Both the position numbers and the translations under genes were made by a program. Below, piece by piece: positions 18,161 through 27,557 of a stretch of DNA of 50,913 bases (its first letter is position 1; each line of letters begins with the position of its first letter). Under the pieces are notes generated by a model that was not told where the DNA came from, searched no databases, and was given only the letters and a program-made list of their open reading frames with translations. The stretch comes from Psychrobacter sp. 5A.1 (lineage in GTDB: Bacteria; Pseudomonadota; Gammaproteobacteria; Pseudomonadales; Moraxellaceae), in the NCBI RefSeq assembly GCF_030407455.1, contig NZ_JASDDJ010000022.1, positions 1 through 50,913 on the forward strand, given 5' to 3'.

Positions 18161-20704
18161 CTATTTAGATTGATCACCAAGCTTGTAAGCTAAGACATAA
18201 TCACCAATGGTTGTCCCAACTGAACCATGTCCACCAGCAACCAATAGCACCATTTGCTCACCTTTAGAGTTCAAATAAGTCATTGGCGTGGCTTGACCAC
18301 CTGCTGGAATACGAACATTCCATAGCACGTCGCCATTTTTCAGATCATAAGCTCGGAAGTTGTTTTCCGTCGCCGCTGATAAAAACGCGACGCCACCTTT
18401 AGTGATGATAGGACCACCGATACCAGGGACGCCCAATTTCAATTTTATCGGAATAGGAGACAGATCTTGTACCGTACCATTTCTACGCTGATAAGCGATA
18501 TCACCAGTGGCTAGATCAGCACCAGCAATCGTGCCCCATGGTGGCTGCTGACAAGGAACACCTAGCGGTGATAAGAAAGGCCCAAGCTCGACTGCATAAT
18601 CTGCGCCTTCGTTCCCATTGACCCCTTGCTCTCCTTTATTGGTTTCTGCATCGCCCAATGCCTCTCTAGGAATGAGTTTTGACGTAAATGCCAAATAGGT
18701 TGGCATACCAAACATCACGCCATTCTCAGGATCGACCGCGATGCCACCCCAGTTAAAGGTTCCAAAATTACCAGGATAGATCAAACTACCATTGGTTGAT
18801 GGTGGGGTATAGCGACCATCATAATTGAGCTGGTTGAACTCAATACGGCACATCATTTGATCAACGAGACTGGCACCCCACATGTCTTTTTCAGTCAGTG
18901 GTTCAGGCTCAAAGCTCAAGCCAGAGTAAGGCTGAGTCGGTGCCGCATGCTCTCCTGCTACCAGGTATCCTTGCGGCGCTTCACGTTCTTTAATCGGCAC
19001 AATCGGCTCACCCGTTGCGCGATTCAAGACATATACATCGCCTTGTTTGGTCGGTACAACCAACGCAGGCTGGACACCATCAGCGGTATCTAAGTCAAGT
19101 AATGTTGGCTGAGCAGGCGTGTCCATATCCCAAAGATCATGATGGACAAACTGCTGAACCCAGCGTGCTTCACCCGTCTTGATATCTAACGCAACCACAG
19201 ATGTTGCATATTTTTCTTCAGCGGCATTTCGATAACTGCCTAGCTGATCAGGCGTGCGATTGCCCATTGGGAAGTATGCCAATCCAAGCGCTTCATCGGC
19301 AGTGGCGACTGACCATGAATTTGGCGAGCTGGTCTTATAAGTTTGGGTTGGATCATTGACATCGAAAGGCGCTGTATTTTCAGGATCGCCTGAGTCCCAG
19401 TTCCAAAGAAGCTCACCGCTATTGACATCATAAGCACGGATTACACCAGAAGGTGAGTTGACATCATAGTTATCATTAACAGCACCCGCTACGATGATAG
19501 TATCACCCGCGACTACTGGTGGCGACGTCGAATAGTAGTATCCTGCTTGATTAAATGGCATGTTATGCATCAAATCTAATGCACCATCATCACCAAAATC
19601 TTGACAGCGTTGCCCAGTATTTGGATCAAGTGCATACAGTTTTGCATCAGAAGTCGGAATAAATATCTTGGCATCACATTGCTTAGATGCGTTTTCAAAG
19701 GTATTGCCCGCAATTTTTTGTACTTGCACAGGACTAGCCGTACTATTGCTATTCTCTTCTAGATTATTAGCAGTGGTAGAAATAGTGTCAGGATTGGTTG
19801 CTTGACCAGTATAATAAGACACACCTCGGCACGTTTGATGTTGACGTTGTAAGTTTTTTTCTACTTTAGGATCAAACTTCCACAGTGTCTCACCAGAGTC
19901 AGCATCTAGTGCCATTACCCAGTTATGAGGGGTACATAGGTATAGGCCGTTGCCGATTTTTAACGGCGTTGCTTGATAAGTGGTCTCGCCGACATCGTCA
20001 GGACCTTTAAGATCACCTGTTTGGATCTGCCAAGCCAATTCTAAATCTTTGACATTATCAGTATTGATTTGGGTCAAAGGCGAGTAGCGCTGCCCATAAT
20101 CAGTGCGGCCATACGCGCTCCACTCACCATCTGGCGTTTGCTGACCGTTTGATAGTGGGTCACCAAGGTTGGCCGAAGTTGCATCCGAGCGGACATTTTG
20201 CTCGTCATCATTTGCAGCAGTCAAATCAAGCTCACCGAGTTTGTCAGTGGCATTATTGGCTAGACTACCAAAAGAGAGCAGTGCACCTACGCCCACGCTT
20301 ACGAGTAGCCCCCAATAGTACAGAGGGCTTTTCTTAGCAGTGTTTGTGGTTGATGTGCTATTAGCAGCGTTTGCGGCTACTTGAGTTTTAGGCGCACGCA
20401 TCTTATTAGATACCCACGGCAATAGCATGAGCAAGCCAAAGATGAGTGGGAAGCCAACTCGAGGGGCTAGTGCCCACCAATAAAAGCCAGACTCCCAAAG
20501 TGCCCAAGCTATGGTTGCTACGATAAATAGCGCGTATAACCCGTAAGCACTCCAGTGTTTTTTGAACAATAAAAATGCTGTCGTTAGTATGATAACGCCA
20601 GCAATGAGGTAGTAAGGACTACCGCCTAAGGACAACAGATAAGCGCCGCCGACAAGTAGAGGGGCGGCAAAAATTGCCATAATGATCGCTACGAATTTTA
20701 CCAT
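18161..20704 (-). CDS. gcd: membrane-bound PQQ-dependent dehydrogenase, glucose dehydrogenase type
   Basis: From ATG 20704 (AGGTGA eight bases upstream) the protein has 847 residues. About five N-terminal membrane spans are followed by a periplasmic eight-bladed quinoprotein domain. The C-terminal half tracks E. coli Gcd closely: WDMDTPAQPTL, DMWGASLVDQMMCRIEF, YTPPSTNGSLIYPGN, NPFLSP-like GPFLSPLGVPCQQPPWG and PAGGQATPMTY. Such enzymes oxidise aldoses in the periplasm and pass electrons to ubiquinone; relatives oxidise quinate or shikimate, so the substrate is not certain. A Ser/Thr/Asn-rich insert lies after CRGVSYYTGQAT. No pqq biosynthesis gene is in the window. A TTG at 20734 is a weaker start. 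Confidence 0.9.
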   Translation of the reverse strand: MVKFVAIIMAIFAAPLLVGGAYLLSLGGSPYYLIAGVIILTTAFLLFKKHWSAYGLYALFIVATIAWALWESGFYWWALAPRVGFPLIFGLLMLLPWVSNKMRAPKTQVAANAANSTSTTNTAKKSPLYYWGLLVSVGVGALLSFGSLANNATDKLGELDLTAANDDEQNVRSDATSANLGDPLSNGQQTPDGEWSAYGRTDYGQRYSPLTQINTDNVKDLELAWQIQTGDLKGPDDVGETTYQATPLKIGNGLYLCTPHNWVMALDADSGETLWKFDPKVEKNLQRQHQTCRGVSYYTGQATNPDTISTTANNLEENSNSTASPVQVQKIAGNTFENASKQCDAKIFIPTSDAKLYALDPNTGQRCQDFGDDGALDLMHNMPFNQAGYYYSTSPPVVAGDTIIVAGAVNDNYDVNSPSGVIRAYDVNSGELLWNWDSGDPENTAPFDVNDPTQTYKTSSPNSWSVATADEALGLAYFPMGNRTPDQLGSYRNAAEEKYATSVVALDIKTGEARWVQQFVHHDLWDMDTPAQPTLLDLDTADGVQPALVVPTKQGDVYVLNRATGEPIVPIKEREAPQGYLVAGEHAAPTQPYSGLSFEPEPLTEKDMWGASLVDQMMCRIEFNQLNYDGRYTPPSTNGSLIYPGNFGTFNWGGIAVDPENGVMFGMPTYLAFTSKLIPREALGDAETNKGEQGVNGNEGADYAVELGPFLSPLGVPCQQPPWGTIAGADLATGDIAYQRRNGTVQDLSPIPIKLKLGVPGIGGPIITKGGVAFLSAATENNFRAYDLKNGDVLWNVRIPAGGQATPMTYLNSKGEQMVLLVAGGHGSVGTTIGDYVLAYKLGDQSK

Positions 20705-20883
20705 GAGCGGTATCACCTGTTTACAGAAGAGCAAGTTGACTTGTATTGATAGCCATCAATACAAGTATGAATAATAAATAAATAAATAAAACGCTGAATA
20801 ACGTTCTAGAATCTATTTTATCATCCACAACCTAGTCTAGTAAGGGTGAGCAAGTCTGAGATACTTTATTTAACAAACGCTCA

Positions 20884-21813
20884 TTAATTTGCAAATTGCT
20901 TTTGACACAGCTCCATGAAAGCGCGACCGTATTGACGGATTTCTGCATCATCACGTACCGCCATCCAACTGGTAAAGCGACCAAAATGATCGACTGGAAT
21001 GGCAGTCAGGTTTTGATAATGGCTTGGCTCAAATGCCATTTCTGCGATAATACCGATACCTAGGCCTAGACCGACATAGGTGCTAATCACATCAGCATCG
21101 AGCGCTGCTAGCACGATATCTGGCTCTAACCCTGCTTCTTCAAACGTTTTGTCAATTGCGCCGCGTCCTGTAAAACCGCCGTGATAGGTGACAATCGGAT
21201 AACTGGCAAGCGTCGGCAAATCAATAGACTCTTGGCTAGCAAGTTCATGATCGCTCGGTACGATGACGCGATGCATCCAATCATAATAACGGTAGCATCT
21301 AAGATAATTATTATGTAGTAAAGACTCAGTGGCGATACCAATGTCGGCTTGTCCACGGATGACCATCTGAGCGATGGTCTCTGGATCTGCTTGTTGTAAG
21401 ATGAGGTTCACTTTAGGAAACCGTTCTTTGAACTCTTTAACCACTTGCGGCAATACATAGCGCGCTTGAGTGTGGGTGGTGGCAATTGTTAGCGTACCGA
21501 TATTTGGATTATTAAAGTCTAAACTGAGGTTTTCAATGGTACGAATTTCAGCGAAGATAGACTCAATGTGAGGCATGAGTGCGGTGCCCATAGTCGTGAG
21601 ACCTGTCAGACGTTTGCCCTGACGAATAAACACTTCCGTCTTTAGCTGATTTTCTAGCGCAGCAATATGCTTGGACAGGCTTGATTGACTGGTGTGTAGC
21701 ACGGTCGCTGCTTGACTTAGGTTATAGCCATTAATTACCGTATGCCATACTGTTTCTAGCTGTTTGAGCTGAATCTGCAAATGCCGTTGGTTAACCACTA
21801 CGTCGATTGCCAT
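20884..21813 (-). CDS. CysB-like LysR-family transcriptional regulator
   Basis: The 309-residue protein has an N-terminal winged helix (LSQAATVLHTSQSSLSKHIA) and a sugar-binding-protein-like effector domain. It follows CysB/Cbl rather than LysR proteins in general: TIATTHTQARYVLPQVVKEF contains the Thr-Thr-His-Thr-Gln stretch that binds sulfate or acetylserine in CysB, and YPIVTYHGGFTGRGAIDKTF and DADVISTYVGLGLGIGIIAE also match. It probably controls sulfur assimilation, but the target genes are not nearby. TAGGA eight bases before ATG 21813 is a good ribosome binding site. It could be Cbl or a paralogue rather than CysB itself. Confidence 0.88.
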   Translation of the reverse strand: MAIDVVVNQRHLQIQLKQLETVWHTVINGYNLSQAATVLHTSQSSLSKHIAALENQLKTEVFIRQGKRLTGLTTMGTALMPHIESIFAEIRTIENLSLDFNNPNIGTLTIATTHTQARYVLPQVVKEFKERFPKVNLILQQADPETIAQMVIRGQADIGIATESLLHNNYLRCYRYYDWMHRVIVPSDHELASQESIDLPTLASYPIVTYHGGFTGRGAIDKTFEEAGLEPDIVLAALDADVISTYVGLGLGIGIIAEMAFEPSHYQNLTAIPVDHFGRFTSWMAVRDDAEIRQYGRAFMELCQKQFAN

Positions 21814-21971
21814 AACTTAATCCTATTAAATATAAACACAGCCGCTGTGTAAAAAAATCAAAGCCCGCAACATGCAGCAAGTCTGTAGTGTAAAACAAAG
21901 CTGTTATTCTTGTATATAATAAATAGGCATCAATTTATGAAAATTATGAATATAGAATGGTTGTTTCTATT

Positions 21972-22010
21972 CATTTAGATGACTATCGAGTGAAGTGAAG
22001 ACACGCCCGA
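21972..22010. repeat. decayed solo end of the TAGGGCGTGTCC MITE family
   Basis: Over 39 bases (CATTTAGATGACTATCGA, then a divergent stretch, ending ACACGCCCGA) it matches one end of the 174-bp MITE at 36099 in about 35 positions. The other end is absent, and the terminal TA target is altered to GA. Confidence 0.75.
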
Positions 22011-22052
22011 GTAAGGAAACTAAGGGGTAATTTAACCTTCGTGAAAGACTGT

Positions 22053-22058
22053 TATAAT
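22053..22058 (+). promoter_or_regulatory. candidate -10 box of the ampG-like gene
   Basis: TATAAT with TTTAAC 16 bases upstream as a possible -35 box. It lies just downstream of the decayed MITE end. Confidence 0.35.
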
Positions 22059-22294
22059 CTGCGTTACTGCCGTGAAATATAAGCTATCGTGTAAAGGTGG
22101 CAGTCAATAAGTTAATGCAAAAATATCTAGTCAAGGTAGAGGTTCTCAAGTACCATAACTGGATTTTGTTGTAATGATCATATTGGTGCAACGTAGAGCA
22201 ATTTTTATCGATTCTTATGATGGATAATTGATTTTAAAGATTGATAAAAATTGTGCGCGGTTGTGTTATTTGTCTGAATTGTTGGTGAGTTATT

Positions 22295-24211
22295 ATGTCT
22301 GCTGTCAAATCTGTGCCGCCCAATCAACCAATTGCCAAAAAGTCATGGGGCGAAGCTACAAAAGCCTATCTCGATCCTCGTGTCATTATTATGTTGTTTT
22401 TGGGCTTTTCAGCGGGTATTCCTATCCTGCTTATTTTCTCAAGCCTATCGCTATGGCTCAGAGAAGCAGGCATTGATCGCGGCGTCGTCACCATGTTCAG
22501 CTGGGCAGCATTGGGGTATTCGTTCAAGTTTATTTGGGCGCCATTGATTGATGCACTCCCTGTGCCGTTTTTGACCAAGTGGTTGGGACGTCGCCGCAGT
22601 TGGATGGTGGTATCGCAGCTGCTTATCATATTGGCTATCTTTTTGATGGCAAAAGTAAACCCTGTTAGCGAAGATGTCTTGGTCTATATGGCAGGCGCGG
22701 CCGTGCTGCTTGGGTTCTCTTCTGCGACGCAAGATATCGTGATTGATGCTTATCGTATTGAGCTGGCACCGCCATCTATGCAGTCTATTTTGTCCTCTAT
22801 CTATGTGTCAGGCTATCGTATCGGTATGATTGTCGCGGGGGCAGGCGCGTTATATTTGGCTGATTATTTCGGCTCAAATGAGACGTTTTATAGTTATGAG
22901 GCATGGCGTAATACTTACTACATCATGGCAGGGGTCATGACATTAGGGGTATTAACGACGTTTGCCAGTTACGAGCCAACCGCTGAAACTTTACAAAGTA
23001 AAAAGCAAAAGGGTAATTTAAAAATATTCCTTATTTATTCTGCTTTACTGCTCATACCAGGTCTTCTTTTTGGTGTTATCTACCTGATCAATGCTTTGAT
23101 TAACACAGTATTTGATAGCACATTGGCCTTGATACCATTAATAGCGATGTCGGCTATTAAATTTTACTTTTTAGCATTGGTCGCGTGCGCACCGTTGTTA
23201 CTGCTGTACTTCATTATCAATCAACCAAAAATTATTAACAAAGCCCCGTTGGTCGCTGAAACTCGCGAAGATTATGTCAGACTGGTAGCATTGTTTGTGT
23301 TTTCAGTGATTGCCTTTATCGCAGCTTATATATTAATGGGACAAGTCCTGCCAGAATTTGAAGGCGCGTTTTCTAGCTTCTTTGTAGAAACTTTGCACTT
23401 GCTAGTGAGTTTAGGCGCAGCGATGGCAGCAGGTTATGCACTGGTACAAGTAGGACTGGTCAAAAAAGAAGTGGCCGTAGCAACATGGATTGAACCTGTT
23501 TTAGACTTTTTCCGACGTTATGGCAAAAAAGCACTGCTACTATTGGCATTAATTGGTCTGTACCGTATCTCAGATATCGTCGCAGGCGTGATATCAAACG
23601 TTTTTTATCAAGACATGGGCTTTAGCAAAACAGATATCGCCAATGCCGTGAAGCTTGTCGGTGTGATTATGGCAATTGCGGGCGGCTTCTTGGGCGGGAT
23701 TTTGGCTCAGCGCTTCCGTATTATGCATGCCATGATGATTGGCGCGATTTTAGCGTGTGCGACCAACCTATTGTTTGTGGTATTGACGTACAACCCAGGC
23801 AGCCTGCCGATTATGTATATGGCAGTGATATTTGATAACTTGGCTGCTGGACTGGCAAGCGCTGTATTTATTGCCTTTTTATCAGCACTGACTTCCATTC
23901 GCTTTACCGCCGTACAGTATGCGATTTTTTCCTCACTGATGACGCTGATACCCAAAGTGATGGGTGGTTATTCTGGTGCTATCGTTGACAATATGGGTTA
24001 TCCATTTTTCTTTATCTTTACCTTTGCCATTGGTATTCCAATTTTGGCACTGATTTACTTTGTCGATAAGTATATCGTCATTGGTGACAACGATGACATT
24101 TATGGCGATGACAATAATGATGGAAACGGCGGTAATGGTATAGGTGACAAGCTAAGCAAGACCAATTCTAACCTGACCGACACCAAAGAACCACCGCGCG
24201 CATCAGAGTAG
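22295..24211 (+). CDS. ampG: AmpG-like MFS permease
   Basis: AmpG imports anhydro-muropeptides from the periplasm for cell-wall recycling and, where ampC is inducible, for beta-lactamase signalling. The N-terminal half matches the family: DPRVIIMLFLGFSAGIPILL, FKFIWAPLIDALPVPFL, WLGRRRSWMVVSQ and LLGFSSATQDIVIDAYRIE. At 638 residues it is longer than E. coli AmpG (491), owing to added membrane segments in the middle and an Asp/Asn/Gly-rich cytoplasmic tail (DDIYGDDNNDGNGGNGIGDK). GGTGAG seven bases before ATG 22295 supports the start. It may form an operon with prmC 51 bases downstream. The substrate is inferred from family only. Confidence 0.85.
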   Translation: MSAVKSVPPNQPIAKKSWGEATKAYLDPRVIIMLFLGFSAGIPILLIFSSLSLWLREAGIDRGVVTMFSWAALGYSFKFIWAPLIDALPVPFLTKWLGRRRSWMVVSQLLIILAIFLMAKVNPVSEDVLVYMAGAAVLLGFSSATQDIVIDAYRIELAPPSMQSILSSIYVSGYRIGMIVAGAGALYLADYFGSNETFYSYEAWRNTYYIMAGVMTLGVLTTFASYEPTAETLQSKKQKGNLKIFLIYSALLLIPGLLFGVIYLINALINTVFDSTLALIPLIAMSAIKFYFLALVACAPLLLLYFIINQPKIINKAPLVAETREDYVRLVALFVFSVIAFIAAYILMGQVLPEFEGAFSSFFVETLHLLVSLGAAMAAGYALVQVGLVKKEVAVATWIEPVLDFFRRYGKKALLLLALIGLYRISDIVAGVISNVFYQDMGFSKTDIANAVKLVGVIMAIAGGFLGGILAQRFRIMHAMMIGAILACATNLLFVVLTYNPGSLPIMYMAVIFDNLAAGLASAVFIAFLSALTSIRFTAVQYAIFSSLMTLIPKVMGGYSGAIVDNMGYPFFFIFTFAIGIPILALIYFVDKYIVIGDNDDIYGDDNNDGNGGNGIGDKLSKTNSNLTDTKEPPRASE

Positions 24212-24262
24212 GCTAAGCAGCATTTATATCTTTATTCATTTACCGTTTTTTGAGAGTTATCT

Positions 24263-25132
24263 ATGACTGTATCGACCATTCGTCAAATCAAGCAACAAAT
24301 TGGGCAACTGACGAATGGTGAGTCAAGTCATCAAACCCCCTCGTTTTGGCTAACTGACTGGTTGTTGCATGTCATTGATAAGCCTGCGATAGCGTTGATG
24401 ACGGATGAAGGTTATCAGCTAACAGATAGCGAGCTTGAGCAATTCAATACAGGTGTGACCAAGATGCAGGCAGGAATACCGCTTGCGTATTTGACTGGTC
24501 AGCAAGAGTTTTGGTCGCTGCCCTTTACTGTCAATGAGCATACCTTGATTCCTAGACCTGATACCGAAGTATTGGTCGAGCAGGTGTTAAACTGGATAAA
24601 CGCTCAGCCAGCGCAACTTAGTAATAAGCGCTTGCTAGACTTGGGGACAGGGTCAGGTTGTATCGCTATCAGTCTTGCCCATGAACTTAAGCAAGCTAAT
24701 TGGCAAGTCGTGGCGGTTGATTTATCGTCAGAGGCGCTTAAAGTTGCTCAGCACAATGCCGTGAGCAATAACGTTGCCAATATTGAGTTTATCCAAAGCA
24801 GTTGGTATCAAGCGCTACCCACTGGCGATGAGCAGCAGTTTGATGTAATCGTGTCCAACCCACCATATATCGACGAGGAAGACGAGCATTTAGCCCATCT
24901 AAAAGCTGAACCGATTAGTGCGCTCAGTGCACCCAATCAGGGTTTGGCTGATATCGAGCATATCGTCCAGCAGGCAACGACATACCTATGCACAGGTGGG
25001 CTATTGGCAATCGAACATGGCTATGATCAAGGTGATGCTGTGCGCAAGTTATTTTTGGATAATGGCTTTGAGTTAGTGCATACCGTAAAAGATTATGGTG
25101 GTAATGATCGTGTGACGCTAGGTCGCATTTAG
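24263..25132 (+). CDS. prmC: release factor glutamine N5-methyltransferase
   Basis: PrmC (HemK) methylates the glutamine of the GGQ motif in release factors 1 and 2. The 289-residue protein has an N-terminal helical domain with GIPLAYLTGQQEFWSLPF, the AdoMet motif DLGTGSGC from residue 126 and the catalytic NPPY at 199-202 in VSNPPYIDEED. GAGAG precedes the ATG. It is followed by a MoeB-like gene, as in Pseudomonas (prfA-prmC-moeB), but prfA is not here. Confidence 0.96.
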   Translation: MTVSTIRQIKQQIGQLTNGESSHQTPSFWLTDWLLHVIDKPAIALMTDEGYQLTDSELEQFNTGVTKMQAGIPLAYLTGQQEFWSLPFTVNEHTLIPRPDTEVLVEQVLNWINAQPAQLSNKRLLDLGTGSGCIAISLAHELKQANWQVVAVDLSSEALKVAQHNAVSNNVANIEFIQSSWYQALPTGDEQQFDVIVSNPPYIDEEDEHLAHLKAEPISALSAPNQGLADIEHIVQQATTYLCTGGLLAIEHGYDQGDAVRKLFLDNGFELVHTVKDYGGNDRVTLGRI

Positions 25133-25194
25133 TGGTATAAGATTTCAGTTGTCATAAGTTCTATAGTAATTAGATTTTTAATCATAGGTTGTGA

Positions 25195-25992
25195 ATGAAT
25201 ATGGTAAAAGAGATGGTACAGCTATCGGATGATGAGCTGCTCCGTTATGCACGGCAAGTATTATTAGACGGCTGGGATATTGATGCTCAGATACGCTTGA
25301 AGTCGTCTCGTGTGGTCATGATAGGGGCAGGCGGTCTGGGTTGTCCTGCTGCTGAAACATTGGTACGTGCTGGGGTTGGCTATGTTCATCTGATTGATGA
25401 TGATGAAATTGAGGCCAGTAACTTACAACGGCAAACGCTGTTTTTACCAGACGATATTGGTCAGCCCAAAGCACTGACTGCAGCAGCCATGTTAGAGCGC
25501 ATCAATCCCTTGATAGATGCTCGCGGCACAGAGGCACGGTTAGATGAAAACAATGCTTACGAATTGCTCGACATGGCGACAGGCAAGCCTGATTTACTCC
25601 TAGACTGTACTGATAATTTTGCCACTCGTGATAGTATCAATCGTATCAGTGTGCGCTACCAGATTCCGCTGTTATCTGCCTCGGCGATTGCGATGCAAGG
25701 TCAGCTGGCATTGTTTGAACCACATCTGGACACTGGCTGCTATCACTGCGTGTTTGGCTCGGTGGTGCTCGATGAAGCCGCTGACGAACGTACGTGTGCC
25801 AATTCGGGTGTGCTGGCGAGTACCACTGCTGTCATGGGTAACTTGCAAGCCAATGCTGCTTTGCAATATTTGGGATTAACCAAAAATCCACTGACAAATA
25901 AACTGCTCATATGGGATGGTAGTCAGATGCAGCAACGGCTGATGGGGTATCGAAAAGACCCGCAATGTCCTGTTTGTAGCAATCCTACTTGA
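25195..25992 (+). CDS. moeB: MoeB/ThiF/HesA-family sulfur-carrier adenylyltransferase
   Basis: This 265-residue E1-like enzyme adenylates the C-terminal glycine of a ubiquitin-like sulfur carrier (MoaD for molybdopterin, or ThiS for thiazole). GAGGLG at 44-49 binds ATP, zinc ligands are Cys182/Cys185 (CYHC) and Cys258/Cys261 (CPVC), and Cys201 in ERTCANSGVL is the catalytic-type cysteine. No rhodanese domain is attached. The prmC-moeB order seen in Pseudomonas favours MoeB. ThiF cannot be excluded, since the two are hard to tell apart and no moa or thi genes are nearby. Confidence 0.85.
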   Translation: MNMVKEMVQLSDDELLRYARQVLLDGWDIDAQIRLKSSRVVMIGAGGLGCPAAETLVRAGVGYVHLIDDDEIEASNLQRQTLFLPDDIGQPKALTAAAMLERINPLIDARGTEARLDENNAYELLDMATGKPDLLLDCTDNFATRDSINRISVRYQIPLLSASAIAMQGQLALFEPHLDTGCYHCVFGSVVLDEAADERTCANSGVLASTTAVMGNLQANAALQYLGLTKNPLTNKLLIWDGSQMQQRLMGYRKDPQCPVCSNPT

Positions 25993-26098
25993 ACCGTGTG
26001 CATTTGGCGTATCTTTAGCTTATAGTCGAAGTATCATTTTTAGTCTAAGTGTCATTTTCTATTTTCAAACATCCTTCTTATGACCATAGTTGTTTTTT

Positions 26099-27442
26099 AT
26101 GAAAATTCATCGTCCGCATTTATTAAAGCATACCTTTAATGTCGTCAATCGTGTTCGCCAAACAGCGAGTGTGGCAGGCCTGTCTGCGCTAAGAGTGGCA
26201 AAAGGTGAGAAACCTGACGCGATGCTACTCAAAGAAACCTTTGAGCAGTTAGGTACGACTTATATCAAAATAGGTCAGTTTATTGCCAGTACACCGTCGC
26301 TGTTTCCACGCGATTATGTGAAGGCTTTTCAGAGCTGCTTAGATCAAACCACACCATTGTCTTATGCTTATATCGAGCAGGTGCTAAAAGAAGAGTTGGC
26401 GGCTGATGGCATGACGCTGGATGACAAGTTTGCGCATATCGACTCAGAGCCATTGGCTTCAGCGTCTATTGCCCAAGTGCATGCTGCACGCTTGCATAAT
26501 GGCGATGAAGTGGTGTTAAAGGTTCAAAAGCCTAACGTTGAGACCATTATGCAGACGGATTTGGGCGTATTGCATGGCGTGACGAAGTTGCTTGAAATCC
26601 TGATGCCGTCGATGAAGTTTGCCAGTATTGCGCCGATTATTGATGAGATTCGCCTGCGTATGCTTGCCGAGACGGACTTTATCGCCGAAGCACAGAACAT
26701 TCGCGATTTTCAACAGTTCTTAGCGGTATCAGGTAATACTCGTGTCGTTGCACCAACTGTCTATGAAAAGCTGACTACCAAGCGTGTGCTGACGATGAGC
26801 CGCTTATATGGCGTTTCTATGGTCGATGAGTCGCTCATGCGTCAATACTGTGCCGATCCTGCTCAAGTCATGGCAGATACCTTAAATACATGGTTTGCCA
26901 GTCTTATGCTATGTAATAGTTTCCATGCGGATTTGCATGCGGGCAATTTGATGCTATTGACCGATGGTCGTATTGGATTCTTGGATTTTGGTATTGTCGG
27001 TAAATTAAAAGCCGAGAGCTGGCGTGCGTGCATGGGCATGATGCAAGCCATGCAAGACAGTGATTATCAAGCGATGGCGCGCCATATGATTGATATGGAA
27101 ATGACGCATGGCGGTAATCAAGTCGATGTGGCGGCTTTGGGTCGTGATTTGCAGCGTATGATGAAAACTATCATGGCCGAAGACAAAGCCTTTACCAGCG
27201 GTGTGCCCTTTAACAGTAAAGAGCAAGCCGATGAGCTCAATCAAATGATGCTTGAAATTGTCGAAGTCGGTAAGCGTCATGGCATTCACTTTCCCCGTGA
27301 TTTTGCCTTATTGACCAAGCAAATGCTGTATTTTGACCGCTTTATGCGCACGCTAGCCCCTGATATGGATATGTTTAGCGATCAGCGCGTGCAAATGCTG
27401 GGACAAGAGGTGGCTGAGTCCGCACCGTTAAATGTGTCGTAG
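26099..27442 (+). CDS. ABC1/UbiB-family atypical kinase-like protein
   Basis: The 447-residue protein has the hallmarks of the UbiB/AarF/COQ8 family: the KxGQ motif (YIKIGQFIASTPSLFP), Ala-rich loop (ASASIAQVHAARL), ATP-site lysine (VVLKVQKP), ETDF, HADLHAGNLM and LDFGIVGKL. These proteins are ATPases or kinases linked to ubiquinone and lipid metabolism. It lacks the C-terminal membrane spans of E. coli UbiB (546 residues), so it may be a paralogue and not UbiB itself. No ubiE or ubiJ neighbour is present. A TTG at 26090 is an alternative start. Neither has a clear ribosome binding site. Confidence 0.85.
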   Translation: MKIHRPHLLKHTFNVVNRVRQTASVAGLSALRVAKGEKPDAMLLKETFEQLGTTYIKIGQFIASTPSLFPRDYVKAFQSCLDQTTPLSYAYIEQVLKEELAADGMTLDDKFAHIDSEPLASASIAQVHAARLHNGDEVVLKVQKPNVETIMQTDLGVLHGVTKLLEILMPSMKFASIAPIIDEIRLRMLAETDFIAEAQNIRDFQQFLAVSGNTRVVAPTVYEKLTTKRVLTMSRLYGVSMVDESLMRQYCADPAQVMADTLNTWFASLMLCNSFHADLHAGNLMLLTDGRIGFLDFGIVGKLKAESWRACMGMMQAMQDSDYQAMARHMIDMEMTHGGNQVDVAALGRDLQRMMKTIMAEDKAFTSGVPFNSKEQADELNQMMLEIVEVGKRHGIHFPRDFALLTKQMLYFDRFMRTLAPDMDMFSDQRVQMLGQEVAESAPLNVS

Positions 27443-27463
27443 TTTTTGATGGTATGTTTCCTT

Positions 27464-27477
27464 GTTAACACGCCCTA
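27464..27477. repeat. short mobile-element-like end
   Basis: The minus strand reads TAGGGCGTGTTAAC, sharing the first ten bases of the MITE terminus at 36099 and most of the sequence at 35931. It may be a relic of a related element, or chance. Confidence 0.35.
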
Positions 27478-27557
27478 GCTCGTCGCTATTTTTGAATGCT
27501 TTTTAGAATACTCTAACACAAAGGATTGTGTGCTACTTGCCGCAAAATGGCTCTGTC

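Larger units (their letters stand above)
21814..22294. other. intergenic region between cysB-like and ampG-like genes
   Basis: About 480 bases without a convincing gene. It holds a decayed MITE end (21972-22010) and a TATAAT box (22053-22058) that may drive the AmpG-like gene, leaving a leader of about 220 bases with no recognised riboswitch. A short frame from 22228 overlaps the AmpG-like start and is not supported. Confidence 0.45.
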
